From assembly GCF_017942085.1 (NCBI RefSeq), contig NZ_JAGKSP010000005.1, forward strand, positions 248,001 through 312,000: a stretch of 64,000 bases of DNA, given 5' to 3'. The notes beneath the pieces were generated by a model, which was not told the DNA's origin, made no database searches, and saw nothing but the letters and a program-made list of their open reading frames with translations. This DNA is from Paenibacillus lignilyticus (GTDB lineage Bacteria > Bacillota > Bacilli > Paenibacillales > Paenibacillaceae). Position 1 is the first letter of the stretch; every line of letters starts with the position of its first letter. Below are positions 45,052 to 53,523 of this stretch, piece by piece. A program made the position numbers and the translations under genes.

Positions 45052-46010
45052 ATGACGAAACTTCGATGTGCAATTCTGGACGATTATCAGAAAGTAGCGT
45101 TGACTGCAGCCGATTGGTCGCCCATTCTGGATCGGGTGGAGGTTAAGCACATTACTTGGCATATTGATCAACAGGATGAACTGGTCGAGCTAATCGCTGA
45201 TTGTGAGATTGTGGTCATGATGCGTGAGCGGACTCCATTTCGAGCCTCTCTGCTGGACCGACTTCCTCGCCTGAAGCTGCTGGTTACGACAGGTATGCGC
45301 AATGCCTCGATTGATTTAGAAGCAGCCGCATCAAAAGGGATTACGGTATGTGGTACGGGAGGTGCCGGTAATTCAACAGCCGAACTTACTTGGGCTCTGT
45401 TGCTGGGGTTAGCTCGAAATATCGTACAGGAGCATCATGCAATCCGAAGCGGTCAGTGGCAAAGCACGATCGGCGTAGATTTGTACGGCAAGACGCTCGG
45501 TGTGCTGGGCCTTGGTAAACTGGGCAGCCAGATCGCGAAGTTTGGACAAGCGTTCGGGATGGATGTTATGGCATGGAGCCAAAATTTGTCGCAGCAACGC
45601 GCGGACGAGGCAGGAGTAAGATTAGCTGCTTCCAAGGAGGAGCTTCTGGAGAACAGTGATTTTGTGTCGATCCACCTTGTGTTGAGCGACCGGACACGAG
45701 GACTGATTGGCGCTGCGGACCTCAAACGAATGCGCCCTTCAGCATTTCTGATCAATACTTCTCGCGCACCGATCGTCGATCAAACCGCACTCGCCGAAGC
45801 CTTACAGAATAGCTGGATTGCCGGTGCCGCAGTGGATGTATTTGAAGTGGAACCATTGCCAAAGGACGATCTATTCCGGTCGCTTCCGAATCTGCTAACT
45901 ACCTTCATATCGGGTATGTTTCACAAGCCAATTATGAGGCATTTTATAGAGACATCGTGCAAGATATCGGAGCTTATTTATCCGGAGAGCCGATACGGAT
46001 TATTTCCTAG
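45052..46010 (+). pseudogene. D-2-hydroxyacid dehydrogenase with a 3' frameshift
   Basis: A phosphoglycerate/2-hydroxyacid dehydrogenase-like enzyme. The NAD domain is intact (YGKTLGVLGLGKLGSQIAKF), as are the Arg (LINTSRAPIVDQ) and Glu (FEVEPLP) catalytic motifs. After LPNLLTT the frame shifts. The +1 frame from CAT 45906 encodes HIGYVSQANYEAFYRDIVQD and ends at TAG 46008-46010, the expected C-terminus. The actual frame instead gives FISGMFHKP and stops at 46029. One missing base near 45901-45905 explains it and loses the catalytic His. AAGGAGGT precedes ATG 45052. Confidence 0.85.
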
Positions 46011-46033
46011 CGGTGGATGTATTACATAGGTAG

Positions 46034-46068
46034 AAAGAGTGCGAGCCGGTGGCGGTTTGCACTCTCTT
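46034..46068 (+). terminator. Terminator after the dehydrogenase
   Basis: AAAGAGTGCGAGCC and GGTTTGCACTCTTT pair with a loop in between and a short T-run; 46069-46324 shows nothing else recognisable. Confidence 0.6.
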
Positions 46069-46324
46069 TGTGTTGCTCGAATCTGCGAGCGGTGTATTAG
46101 TAATTGGAACATTCTATGCAATAATGCAAATCCAACAAATTGTCGTCGCCTGTGACACACCGGAGACAGGTGCAGCATGGGACATTTCCAAATTCTATCT
46201 GGCTGGTGGCAAAATTACTTAACGGTCTTCTTTAAGAAAACCTTCCAATTCTTATTGGGTGGTTTTTCGAATATACAGTAAAGTACCGGAGAAGGATATG
46301 ATCCCACTTCGAGGAGGTCATCCA

Positions 46325-47374
46325 TTGGATTTTAATAAACTACTGCACTTGAACCTGGGCGCATACACGCGCAATATCCCCCTTAAGAATTCTTTCGGCA
46401 ACGTGTATCCGGTACTAAATGATGAACTTCTGACACAAATGCTTGATATTCAGCCGGGTGAGACAGTTCTCGATATTGGCGGCGGCTCCAATCCGTTCTC
46501 TCGCGCGAATACGGTGACAGAGCCTTTCCTAACCCATAACGCTCATCGTTCCTGGGCCGGGATTGATACTCGTTTTGATTATGTGGAATGTTTCGCGGAG
46601 AAATTGCCTTTCCAAGATAAGAGCTTCGATTTTGCGCTTTCTCGCCAAGTGTTCGAACATACCAACTCTCCCCTAGACGCTTGTGAAGAAATGATGCGAG
46701 TCGCCGAGCGTGGGTTTATCGAAACGCCGCAGAAAATCTTCGAGCTGCTGCTGGGACCTAATCCGTCTCATAATTGGTTTGTTTCGCTGCAGAGCGATAC
46801 GATTATATTCGAGCGGCGGCAGTTCATTCGCCACCCGCTCGGTCATCTCTCGCTAAGCGCAGTACCTTCCTCGCCGGAGCTTCAAGTGCTCACGCATTGG
46901 GAACTCAAAAACCTCAGCAATGTGCAATATTACTGGGAAGGTGCTATTAAATATGAGGTGTTCGATGATCCGGCCGGGTTTGATTATAACAAACAGGACC
47001 ATGCCTCCCAGTCACATCTCGACGTTGCGCTATGCGCGCTCCGGCAAGGCGGTCATTATCTTGATCACCGGGAAGCGGATGCGAGGGAGGCCGTGCGACT
47101 AAAGCCCGATTGGGCTCTTGCTCGCAGCACGCTGGGCATCATCCTGTGGCGACAAGGCAAACTTCTTGAAGCAGCAGCCGAGTTCGCAAACGCAAATAAG
47201 CTTGACTCTCGAGAAGAATACGCGCATAATGCTCATTTGCCTGCCGGTGATTCGCCTGTGCTTGTTGGCTTCGAAGATACACTCGCGATGGATGAAACGT
47301 TCTACAAACGGTTTAGTCTGTGCAGCTATTTTGATATGAATGCGTATCTGCATCGGCCACATGTGATCCTTTGA
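46325..47374 (+). CDS. SAM-dependent methyltransferase with TPR-like C-terminus
   Basis: A class I methyltransferase. Motif I is VLDIGGGSNPFSRANTV (about residue 48), the acidic post-I is WAGIDTRFDYVECFAEKLPF, and the motif IV region is FDFALSRQVFEHTNSPLDAC. From about residue 235 there are TPR-like helices (READAREAVRLKPDWALARS, LLEAAAEFANANKLDSREE). Starts considered are ATG 46298 and TTG 46325; GAGGAGG lies seven bases before the TTG, so it is preferred. The substrate is unknown. The C-terminal TPR fusion and lack of neighbours with a clear pathway make assignment to a process impossible. Confidence 0.8.
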   Translation: MDFNKLLHLNLGAYTRNIPLKNSFGNVYPVLNDELLTQMLDIQPGETVLDIGGGSNPFSRANTVTEPFLTHNAHRSWAGIDTRFDYVECFAEKLPFQDKSFDFALSRQVFEHTNSPLDACEEMMRVAERGFIETPQKIFELLLGPNPSHNWFVSLQSDTIIFERRQFIRHPLGHLSLSAVPSSPELQVLTHWELKNLSNVQYYWEGAIKYEVFDDPAGFDYNKQDHASQSHLDVALCALRQGGHYLDHREADAREAVRLKPDWALARSTLGIILWRQGKLLEAAAEFANANKLDSREEYAHNAHLPAGDSPVLVGFEDTLAMDETFYKRFSLCSYFDMNAYLHRPHVIL

Positions 47375-47381
47375 AGTAGAG

Positions 47382-47412
47382 AAGAGAAGCGATGATTCGC
47401 TTTTCTTTTTAT
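47382..47412 (+). terminator. Terminator after the methyltransferase
   Basis: AGAAGCGA and TTCGCTTTTCT form a short stem followed by T-rich sequence. Confidence 0.6.
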
Positions 47413-47516
47413 TTTCCACGGAACTTACAAGTAAAGGAAAGAGCATCTTCATGAACGAATAGTTAGGAGTAATTCGAATCAATCCATACTTGAATTGACT
47501 CACGGCAGGAGGTCCT

Positions 47517-48086
47517 ATGAGAACTTATATTTACATGGTAAGACATGCGGAATCGCCAAAGTCCGATCCCAATGAGCGAACACGAGGGCTCACGGGCAAA
47601 GGTTGGACTGATTCGCGAAAAATAACCGAAATGCTCAAAGAAGAAGGCATTGATACTTTTATATCCAGCCCCTATCGGCGAGCGGTGCTGACAATCGAGG
47701 AACTAGCCAGCAGCTGCGGTAAAGAAATCATTCTATTCGAAGATTTGCGTGAAATGACGTTCTCGAGCGCTGATGGCACTATGACCGATAAGGATTTTTA
47801 TCTATTTGTGGAGAAGATGTTCCGCGACCCTGATCTCTCGTTGCCCGGCAGCGAAACGATTAAAGCGTGCATGGATCGTGCTGTTAAGGTAGTAGCGGAA
47901 ATTCTTGTGAACTTTAGGGGTCAGAAAATCGTTATCGGCACGCATGGCATGGTTATGACGTTAATGATGCGGTATTTTGACAGTCAATATAATTACGAGT
48001 TTCTGTTACAGACCTCAAAGCCTGATATTTACATCATGGAATTCGATGGGGAAGTGCTGGTAGGCGTACAGAGAATGTGGCGGTAG
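47517..48086 (+). CDS. Histidine phosphatase family protein
   Basis: A 189-residue phosphoglycerate-mutase-like phosphatase. The phosphohistidine motif appears as MVRHAESPKS near residue 7, the Arg pocket as SSPYRRAVLTIEEL, and the second His as VIGTHGMVMTLMM. GGCAGGAGGT before the ATG is a strong ribosome site. It is distinct from the paralogue at 7239. The substrate is not predictable. Confidence 0.88.
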   Translation: MRTYIYMVRHAESPKSDPNERTRGLTGKGWTDSRKITEMLKEEGIDTFISSPYRRAVLTIEELASSCGKEIILFEDLREMTFSSADGTMTDKDFYLFVEKMFRDPDLSLPGSETIKACMDRAVKVVAEILVNFRGQKIVIGTHGMVMTLMMRYFDSQYNYEFLLQTSKPDIYIMEFDGEVLVGVQRMWR

Positions 48087-48116
48087 AAGGCGAATTTGTC
48101 TCAACACTGGCATGAA

Positions 48117-48140
48117 AAGGAGTAATTTTATGATTACTCC
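48117..48140 (-). terminator. Terminator of the XRE-membrane protein unit
   Basis: AGGAGTAAT and ATTACTCCT with a six-base loop; on the minus strand the stem is followed by TTTTCA. Confidence 0.65.
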
Positions 48141-48166
48141 TAAAGAAGTACAAAAATATTAGTGCA

Positions 48167-48598
48167 TTACATTTCTTTATAGTACTTGAAACGGTAATAA
48201 GAGCAATAAACAAGTATAAACAAAAAGGTGAATACCAGCAGCAATACCACGATTATATCAATACCCATCAAAGCAACTGCCGTAATTAAAGCTCCGAACA
48301 CAAAAACCATCATGTCATAAGCTTTCGCTTTTGCCCGATTGGCGATTGCCAAATTTCGCTCATCATTCCGGTCAATCTCCAGCTGCTTTGCTGCTGTGGG
48401 ATCCTTTTTCATTGCGCTTCGGAGGATGATTTCTCCCACACCGAGACCAAATAAGCCACAGCCAAGTCCAACACAGATATATGGCAACGCTCGCAGCACA
48501 CCTTGCGGATCTTCAATTGTTTTGATGAAATAAACACCGCAAGCTAGCAGTCCTATGCCTGCAACGGTAAGGAAATAATACGAAAGCGTTTTGTTCAT
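48167..48598 (-). CDS. Small membrane protein paired with an XRE regulator
   Basis: A 143-residue protein with four hydrophobic segments (FLTVAGIGLLACGVYFI, ALPYICVGLGCGLFGLGVGE, MMVFVFGALITAVALMGIDI, VVLLLVFTFLFILVYCSYY) around a polar loop with DPTAAKQLEIDRNDERNLAI. It resembles hypothetical membrane proteins that accompany small XRE regulators in bacilli. Its start overlaps the XRE stop by four bases. Function is unknown. Confidence 0.78.
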   Translation of the reverse strand: MNKTLSYYFLTVAGIGLLACGVYFIKTIEDPQGVLRALPYICVGLGCGLFGLGVGEIILRSAMKKDPTAAKQLEIDRNDERNLAIANRAKAKAYDMMVFVFGALITAVALMGIDIIVVLLLVFTFLFILVYCSYYRFKYYKEM

Positions 48599-48801
48599 AC
48601 GTTCTCTTCCTCCTCATAAATAAAGATTTCTTCGATACTCATACCGAAAAAGCGAGCAATCTTGAACGCTAACAGGATCGAGGGGTTATAGCGTCCGTTT
48701 TCCAGCGAACCGATCGTTTGCCTGGACACTTCAAGAGCCGCAGCTAATTCTTCTTGCTTAATTCCGCGTTGTTTGCGGATTTCTTCTAAACGGTTGTTCA
48801 A
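48595..48801 (-). CDS. XRE-family helix-turn-helix regulator
   Basis: A 68-residue single-domain HTH protein. The helix-turn-helix is KQEELAAALEVSRQTIGSLE with family ending RYNPSILLAFKIARFFGMSI and an acidic tail. It controls itself and the overlapping membrane protein gene, most likely through the palindrome in its promoter. Cytosolic; effector unknown. Confidence 0.9.
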   Translation of the reverse strand: MNNRLEEIRKQRGIKQEELAAALEVSRQTIGSLENGRYNPSILLAFKIARFFGMSIEEIFIYEEEENV

Positions 48802-48819
48802 TGCGTCGACCCTCCTTAC

Positions 48820-48872
48820 GGAAAGCTAACTTTCCATATGAGAAGCTTACCGTGAATTGAATGCAATGTCAA
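48820..48872 (-). promoter_or_regulatory. XRE promoter with palindromic operator
   Basis: On the minus strand TTGACA (48872-48867) and a weak -10 TAAGCT are spaced by 17 bases. Immediately downstream is the palindrome GGAAAG-TTAG-CTTTCC (48835-48820), which overlaps the probable transcript start. An autorepression site is the simplest reading. Confidence 0.5.
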
Positions 48873-48967
48873 GCGAGCTTTCCATTTTGATGAACAAGAG
48901 AATTTGGATTCAGTAACTTTCTTCGAATTATAACGAGGTAAATAAGAGGGAGTTTATCCACTTGTAA

Positions 48968-49000
48968 ACAAAACAGGCTGCCTCGCGGCAGCCTGTTTGA
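48968..49000 (-). terminator. Terminator of the NAGPA unit
   Basis: AACAGGCTGCC and GGCAGCCTGTT form an 11-bp stem with a four-base loop and T-rich ends, just after the stop at 49016 on the minus strand. Confidence 0.78.
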
Positions 49001-49015
49001 TTTCCATAAGGAACT

Positions 49016-50089
49016 TTATTTGAAAAATAGGAAATGGGTCGGTACCGGTCGAAGTTGTCCGTCCGACGGGTGATTTACGACGCGGCCATTAAAGACGAGA
49101 GATGACGACCCGCCACCGTCAAGGTTATAGCCATCGATCGCGCCGAATCGCTGAAGTAACAGCTGTGATTCCTGAAGTGTCGCGCCAGAGCTGCCATTCT
49201 CGTTGCGCCCGTCGATAACGAGGAAGAGAAGCTGATTGTCTTTATAATTGGCGATTATAGTCCGTGGCGCACGTAAGGGGCTGGTCCGCCACTTGTCAGG
49301 AATCGGAAGGGCATTGCCGTTATGCAAGAGGACCGGTACAAATGAAGCGCCGAATCTTGGATTCTCACTGTCCAGGTGAGATTTGCTCCTATATTTGCCA
49401 CCGATCAGCTCCAGCTTATCGTTAAGCCCAACGAAGAACAAATCCTTATATGACGGAGCAAAGCCATTCAAATAGTTGCCGTTCATCACAGTGGTGCCGA
49501 GCGGATAACGCTTGTTGCCATCATCTGCGAAGCCGCCGGCATTAACGCCGGCAATGGCATTGTATCGATCAACGGCAGCGAGCGTTGTTTCAGCTCCGCC
49601 GTTCTTGTCTTGACCGAGCACCATTTTCATCGCTTTGGGCGATTTTAGCTTGACCTTCAGCGCATAGCCGTTAAAGTGCTGCGCATGAATCACAAAAAGC
49701 TGCGCACGAACGTTATCAGACTCAATCTGCTGCGTCGGTGCACCGATCTTCCGCGTAATGCGGCGGTCATAGATGCGATATGGCCTGTTTGTCTGTGAGA
49801 CGGCGATGGAGACGATGGCATCCATGTTTCTGTTCGTAGTGGTATAAAGCTGAATTGATTTCTTGAGTGACTTCGCAGTGACGAGTGCCGTCTTCTTCGC
49901 TTGGTCCAAACCGGCTGTCAGCTTCGCGGTATCCGCCGGCACGGTTGCATGCGTTAATGCATGCTTCGGATACGAACTGTCCGGAAGTGTGATAGACAGT
50001 TCCGAAACCATCAGCCAAATGATTAGCCCGATGAACGGGGCGCATGCCATAAGAAAGAAACGGTTGATTTGCTTGATATTCAACGTCAT
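49016..50089 (-). CDS. Phosphodiester glycosidase (NAGPA) domain protein
   Basis: A 357-residue membrane-anchored extracellular enzyme. The N-terminal helix FFLMACAPFIGLIIWLMVSE anchors it. The NAGPA domain holds IAGVNAGGFADDG and the YKDNQLLFLVIDGRNENG strand. It also shows QLLLQRFGAIDGYNLDGGGS with SSLVFNGRVVNHPSDG, the hallmark of enzymes cleaving sugar-phosphodiester bonds, for example in wall polysaccharides. The start overlaps the upstream coiled-coil gene by four bases, so the two are co-expressed. The substrate is likely a cell-wall or exopolysaccharide phosphodiester (inference). Confidence 0.88.
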   Translation of the reverse strand: MTLNIKQINRFFLMACAPFIGLIIWLMVSELSITLPDSSYPKHALTHATVPADTAKLTAGLDQAKKTALVTAKSLKKSIQLYTTTNRNMDAIVSIAVSQTNRPYRIYDRRITRKIGAPTQQIESDNVRAQLFVIHAQHFNGYALKVKLKSPKAMKMVLGQDKNGGAETTLAAVDRYNAIAGVNAGGFADDGNKRYPLGTTVMNGNYLNGFAPSYKDLFFVGLNDKLELIGGKYRSKSHLDSENPRFGASFVPVLLHNGNALPIPDKWRTSPLRAPRTIIANYKDNQLLFLVIDGRNENGSSGATLQESQLLLQRFGAIDGYNLDGGGSSSLVFNGRVVNHPSDGQLRPVPTHFLFFK

Positions 50090-50508
50090 TTCAGCACATC
50101 CAAACTTTTCTGCAGTTCGGCCAGTTTTTTCTTAACCTCATTCAGCTGCGTGAACAGTTTATTGCTATTGTCGGTTTTTGAATTCGTATTATCTTTAGTA
50201 AACTCCAAAAGTTCGTTAAGCGCGTCAACTTTGCCTTGCACCTTATTCAGTTCGCCTGAAAAATCGGCCTGCATCTGCTTCAGCTGCGCATCGTAATTTT
50301 GCTGCATTGTCGTAATTTGCTGCGCCGTTTGAACGCTTATGTCTTGTGTCAATTTGTCCTTCACTTGACCGGTATACCAGACTGCGCCTACTATGCCACA
50401 GCTGATCAACAGCACCCAGGCTGCAAGAAACATAGGGACAGATGGCTTTGATTTGCGGGAAGTTCTCTCGAGAGATCGGTTTGCCGACGTCGGGACATTC
50501 GTTTCCAT
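50086..50508 (-). CDS. Membrane-anchored coiled-coil protein
   Basis: A 140-residue protein with a basic N-terminus, one membrane segment (FLAAWVLLISCGIVGAVW, about residues 27-44) and an extracellular heptad-like region rich in Gln, Lys and Leu (QQNYDAQLKQMQADFSGEL, LNEVKKKLAELQKSLDVL). ATG 50508 follows AGAGGAGC. It lies in front of the NAGPA gene with an ATGA-type overlap and could be a partner that organises that enzyme. No known family is recognised. Confidence 0.72.
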   Translation of the reverse strand: METNVPTSANRSLERTSRKSKPSVPMFLAAWVLLISCGIVGAVWYTGQVKDKLTQDISVQTAQQITTMQQNYDAQLKQMQADFSGELNKVQGKVDALNELLEFTKDNTNSKTDNSNKLFTQLNEVKKKLAELQKSLDVLK

Positions 50509-50627
50509 GCTATGAATCGCTCCTCTTACTATCATTCAGAACTTATATTCTACCACAAAAGTACTAGGGGAAAAAGAAAGGATAATATGCTACTATTTTC
50601 ATAAAGAGTGTTAAGGAGGGAATCCAA

Positions 50628-51584
50628 TTGTCAGATCATGACGAATTATCGGAAAGACGAAAGAATAAGTTGAAGCTTATTCAATTCAACCAGGATGACC
50701 AATCCATCATTGAATCAGATAAACCGAAGGAAACCTTTGAAGATGTCGGTGGTCTTGAAGATGTGAAGAAGAAGATTCGGATGAACTTCATTCTCCCTCT
50801 GAAGCAGCCGGAAATTTTCAAAGCCTATGGCAAACAAGCAGGCGGAAGTCTACTGTTGTTTGGCCCTCCCGGATGCGGGAAGACTTTCCTCGCGCGTGCG
50901 GTTGCCGGTGAGATTGATGCGAATTTTATTCATATCGAGTTGCAGGCTATTCTGTCCATGTATGTGGGACAAAGTGAGCATAATTTACATGATGTATTTC
51001 AGAAAGCGCGTGAAAATAAGCCATGCGTTATCTTTATCGATGAACTGGATGCCATGGGCGGAAGCCGGCATCAGATGAGGCAGCATCATGAGCGCATGCT
51101 CGTCAATCAGCTGTTGACCGAGCTCGACGGATTACAAGCCGGCAATGATCAGGTGTTTGTCATTGGTGCAACGAATACGCCATGGTATCTGGATTCTGCT
51201 TTGCGGAGACCGGGGCGGTTCAACCACCTGGTATTCGTTCCGCCGCCGGAGGAGGAAGAGCGGAGTGCTATCCTGAAACTGAAGCTTGCGGATAAGCCAA
51301 CAGCCTCACTGAACTTGTCCAAGCTGGCAGCGGAAACGAAGTTGTTCTCCGGTGCGGATCTGGAACAAGTCGTCAAGGATGCTGTGGATTACGCAATGGA
51401 GCGGACGTTTGAGACGGGTGAAATTCAGCCGATCATGCAGGAAGATCTCCGTAAATCACTGAAAGCACGGAAGGCTACAACCATTGAATGGTTCTCAACC
51501 GCAAGAAACTATGCCACATTCAGCGATGTGAACGGTGATTACCAGATCGTGCTGGACTACGTGAAGAAGCATGGTATCAAATAG
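50628..51584 (+). CDS. AAA+ ATPase (VPS4/FtsH-like module)
   Basis: A single-module AAA+ ATPase of 318 residues. Walker A is LLFGPPGCGKTFLARAVAGE (near residue 79), Walker B CVIFIDELDAMGG, sensor 1 VFVIGATNTPWYLD, and the Arg fingers ALRRPGRFNH. A small helical lid follows and a divergent C-terminal tail. TTG 50628 has AAGGAGGG at eight bases. No protease or membrane segment is seen, so it probably remodels protein complexes. A TPR gene follows 24 bases later and likely supplies substrate binding. Confidence 0.9.
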   Translation: MSDHDELSERRKNKLKLIQFNQDDQSIIESDKPKETFEDVGGLEDVKKKIRMNFILPLKQPEIFKAYGKQAGGSLLLFGPPGCGKTFLARAVAGEIDANFIHIELQAILSMYVGQSEHNLHDVFQKARENKPCVIFIDELDAMGGSRHQMRQHHERMLVNQLLTELDGLQAGNDQVFVIGATNTPWYLDSALRRPGRFNHLVFVPPPEEEERSAILKLKLADKPTASLNLSKLAAETKLFSGADLEQVVKDAVDYAMERTFETGEIQPIMQEDLRKSLKARKATTIEWFSTARNYATFSDVNGDYQIVLDYVKKHGIK

Positions 51585-51608
51585 CCGAATAATCGGGAGG
51601 ATCGTTCA

Positions 51609-52490
51609 ATGGAAGGAACTATACGTCCGGCAACTTCTACAGCCTACAGTGCCGTCTATCAGCTGATTGCCTGGAAACGATATAAGGAAGCATTGGTTGA
51701 AACGGAGAAACTGCTGCGGGATGATCCGCATGATCCGGATCCGTATGCCATATATGCTCAAATCTTTACGTTTATGGGGGAGTATGAGAAAGCCCAGCAT
51801 TGGGCGAAAGAAGCATTGAGTCGGGATCCCGAACATCATTTAGGCTGGTATGTGCGCGTTTCGGTTTATTATGAGACCGGTAATGAGAAAGCCTTTGAGA
51901 AGGCACTCCAAGAAGCGCTGCGCATAAACCCATACGAATCCCACTATTATTATTTAGCGGCCAATCAATTGAACAAGAAGGGCAAGTTTAAGGAAGCGAA
52001 GATTCAAATAGTGACGGCCCTTGAGCTGGATGCCGAGAATCCCCAATATTTGGCTGTTCTCAGTTATATCGAAGCTCTTCTTGGTGAAGCGGTTGAATCC
52101 AGGAGATTGGACCGTGAAGCAATCCGTTACGGAGCCGAAGAGCCTGTCGTCTTGATGTATCTTGCATGGGCAGCTGCGAGCCGTAATGAGTATAAACTGC
52201 AAGAGACTTATATGCGCAGCGCGATCCGGTTGAATCCCGATGAGAAGCAGTACCAGGATGAATATTTGGAATCGCTTCGTCATCACTATTTCCTTTATCG
52301 AATCTGTATGTGGCCTAATAAATTATTACGCAAAATGAAGCCATGGCAAATCTTACTATTATGGATTGGCAGCTGGATCTTGTTCAAGCCACTCGTAGTG
52401 GTTTTTATTGTCCTACATATTCTGGCCCATTGGTCGACAAGAGCCATCGTTCACATCAGTGTGTTCGGCTGGCGCAGACGGAGGACATAA
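51609..52490 (+). CDS. TPR protein with C-terminal membrane segment
   Basis: A 293-residue protein of tandem TPR helix pairs over about 10-215 (YKEALVETEKLLRDDPHDPD, YEKAQHWAKEALSRDPEHHL, FEKALQEALRINPYESHYYY, FKEAKIQIVTALELDAENPQ). A hydrophobic C-terminal segment (ILLLWIGSWILFKPLVVVFI) suggests a tail anchor. GGGAGG lies before the ATG. Together with the preceding AAA+ ATPase it forms a tight two-gene operon, suggesting an adaptor for that ATPase at the membrane. Substrate and process are unknown. Confidence 0.85.
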   Translation: MEGTIRPATSTAYSAVYQLIAWKRYKEALVETEKLLRDDPHDPDPYAIYAQIFTFMGEYEKAQHWAKEALSRDPEHHLGWYVRVSVYYETGNEKAFEKALQEALRINPYESHYYYLAANQLNKKGKFKEAKIQIVTALELDAENPQYLAVLSYIEALLGEAVESRRLDREAIRYGAEEPVVLMYLAWAAASRNEYKLQETYMRSAIRLNPDEKQYQDEYLESLRHHYFLYRICMWPNKLLRKMKPWQILLLWIGSWILFKPLVVVFIVLHILAHWSTRAIVHISVFGWRRRRT

Positions 52491-52532
52491 TAGTCCGTAT
52501 AAAGAAGTGAAGTCTAGGTAATAAATAGGCGA

Positions 52533-52573
52533 TTGCGAGGCTGTCGGATTCAATCCGGCAGCCTCGCTTCGTT
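52533..52573 (+). terminator. Terminator of the AAA-TPR operon
   Basis: GCGAGGCTG and CAGCCTCGC arms with an inner CGGATT/ATCCGG pairing form a long stem followed by TTCGTT. Confidence 0.7.
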
Positions 52574-52662
52574 ATGGGTGTGTAAACATTTATAGTCAAA
52601 ATGTATGTTATAATATACAAAATGACAATAATCATGTATGATTCGAATGTGGAGGTGATGAA

Positions 52663-52887
52663 GTGGGTGAATTACGCAACCGCGTCCGAGAGCTGAGGGC
52701 TCGCGATCGCTTGTCGCAAGGCGATCTCGCCCAATTAATCGGGGCATCCAGACAAACGATTGCCTTAATCGAAAGAGGGGATTACGCTCCTTCGATCGTA
52801 TTGGTCTTGAAGATCTCGGCTGTTTTTCACGAACAAGTGGAGTCCATATTTTTCCTGGAAGGGGATGGGGAGAACAATGAACAATAA
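52663..52887 (+). CDS. XRE-family helix-turn-helix regulator
   Basis: A 74-residue regulator: SQGDLAQLIGASRQTIALIE is the helix-turn-helix, followed by DYAPSIVLVLKISAVFHEQV and an acidic tail. GTG 52663 has GGAGGTG upstream. TATAAT near 52612 may be the -10 element. It overlaps the small membrane-protein fragment that follows, mirroring the XRE/membrane pair at 48167-48801. Probably autoregulated. Confidence 0.88.
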   Translation: MGELRNRVRELRARDRLSQGDLAQLIGASRQTIALIERGDYAPSIVLVLKISAVFHEQVESIFFLEGDGENNEQ

Positions 52888-53050
52888 ATCGAAAAAAATC
52901 AGCGCGCTGTATTTGGTATTCATGATGGCCGTTGGAGGGGTTTGCGGTTTCCTACTGACCAGCGAGTCGATTCCGCATCCGGACAATTTATCGTTTAACC
53001 CCGGGATCTATTACGATTACGATGTTATCTTTGGGATTATAATCGGATGA
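52877..53050 (+). pseudogene. N-terminal fragment of a DUF3169-like membrane protein
   Basis: A 57-residue open frame with one membrane helix (ISALYLVFMMAVGGVCGFLL) and the DNLSFNPGIYYDYDVIFGII stretch, starting at ATG 52877 inside the end of the XRE gene. It stops abruptly (IIG-TGA), and a frame +1 to it begins the second half at 53088. I read the two as remains of one gene of the type that accompanies XRE regulators, although two small proteins remain possible. Confidence 0.5.
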
Positions 53051-53087
53051 AGGACCGACAGCACGTGAGCGTGCGGTTGGCTTCCTT

Positions 53088-53462
53088 ATGAAGATCAGCG
53101 CCTTCAATTATATTTCAGCTTCTTTGTGGTTCGCGCTTTGCATGGCTTACTTCGCGAGCAGGGAAGCTCAAGACAAGGATCAAATAGTCTTTCTGAGCGT
53201 AAACCTGTTTAGTGCTGTTGTATTTATCGTCATAGCGGTTCTTTTGCAGTCCATCATCCTTCGTCATTATAACAAACTGTATCCGGATCGTTCGATTTCG
53301 ATGCGTTCAAGAAACACGCAACGCGAGTTGTTTGATAAACTGGATGAAGCCGAACGATTCACCGTCTATCGGTCTGCCTACAGCTCCTTCAAGGCTGACA
53401 ATGTGATGATTTATTGCTGCATCCTGTTCTTTATTCCGGTATTTAACAATTTCCGCTTGTAG
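53088..53462 (+). pseudogene. C-terminal fragment of a DUF3169-like membrane protein
   Basis: A 124-residue frame with two helices (FNYISASLWFALCMAYFA, VNLFSAVVFIVIAVLLQSI) and the family motif NTQRELFDKLDEAERFTVYR. It ends early after IYCCILFFIPVF, where such proteins normally continue with further helices. A short GC-rich hairpin (53050-53087) separates it from the N-terminal fragment in another frame. The protein is probably non-functional. Confidence 0.55.
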
Positions 53463-53523
53463 ATTAAAATGACTGTATAGGTACGAGTTTGATCAAAGCT
53501 CGAAATCACATGGGGGTTATCGA

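Noticed and set aside
49767-50045. Frames antisense or shifted to the NAGPA gene
   Set aside because: They are shadows; the NAGPA frame has clear motifs and a ribosome-coupled start.
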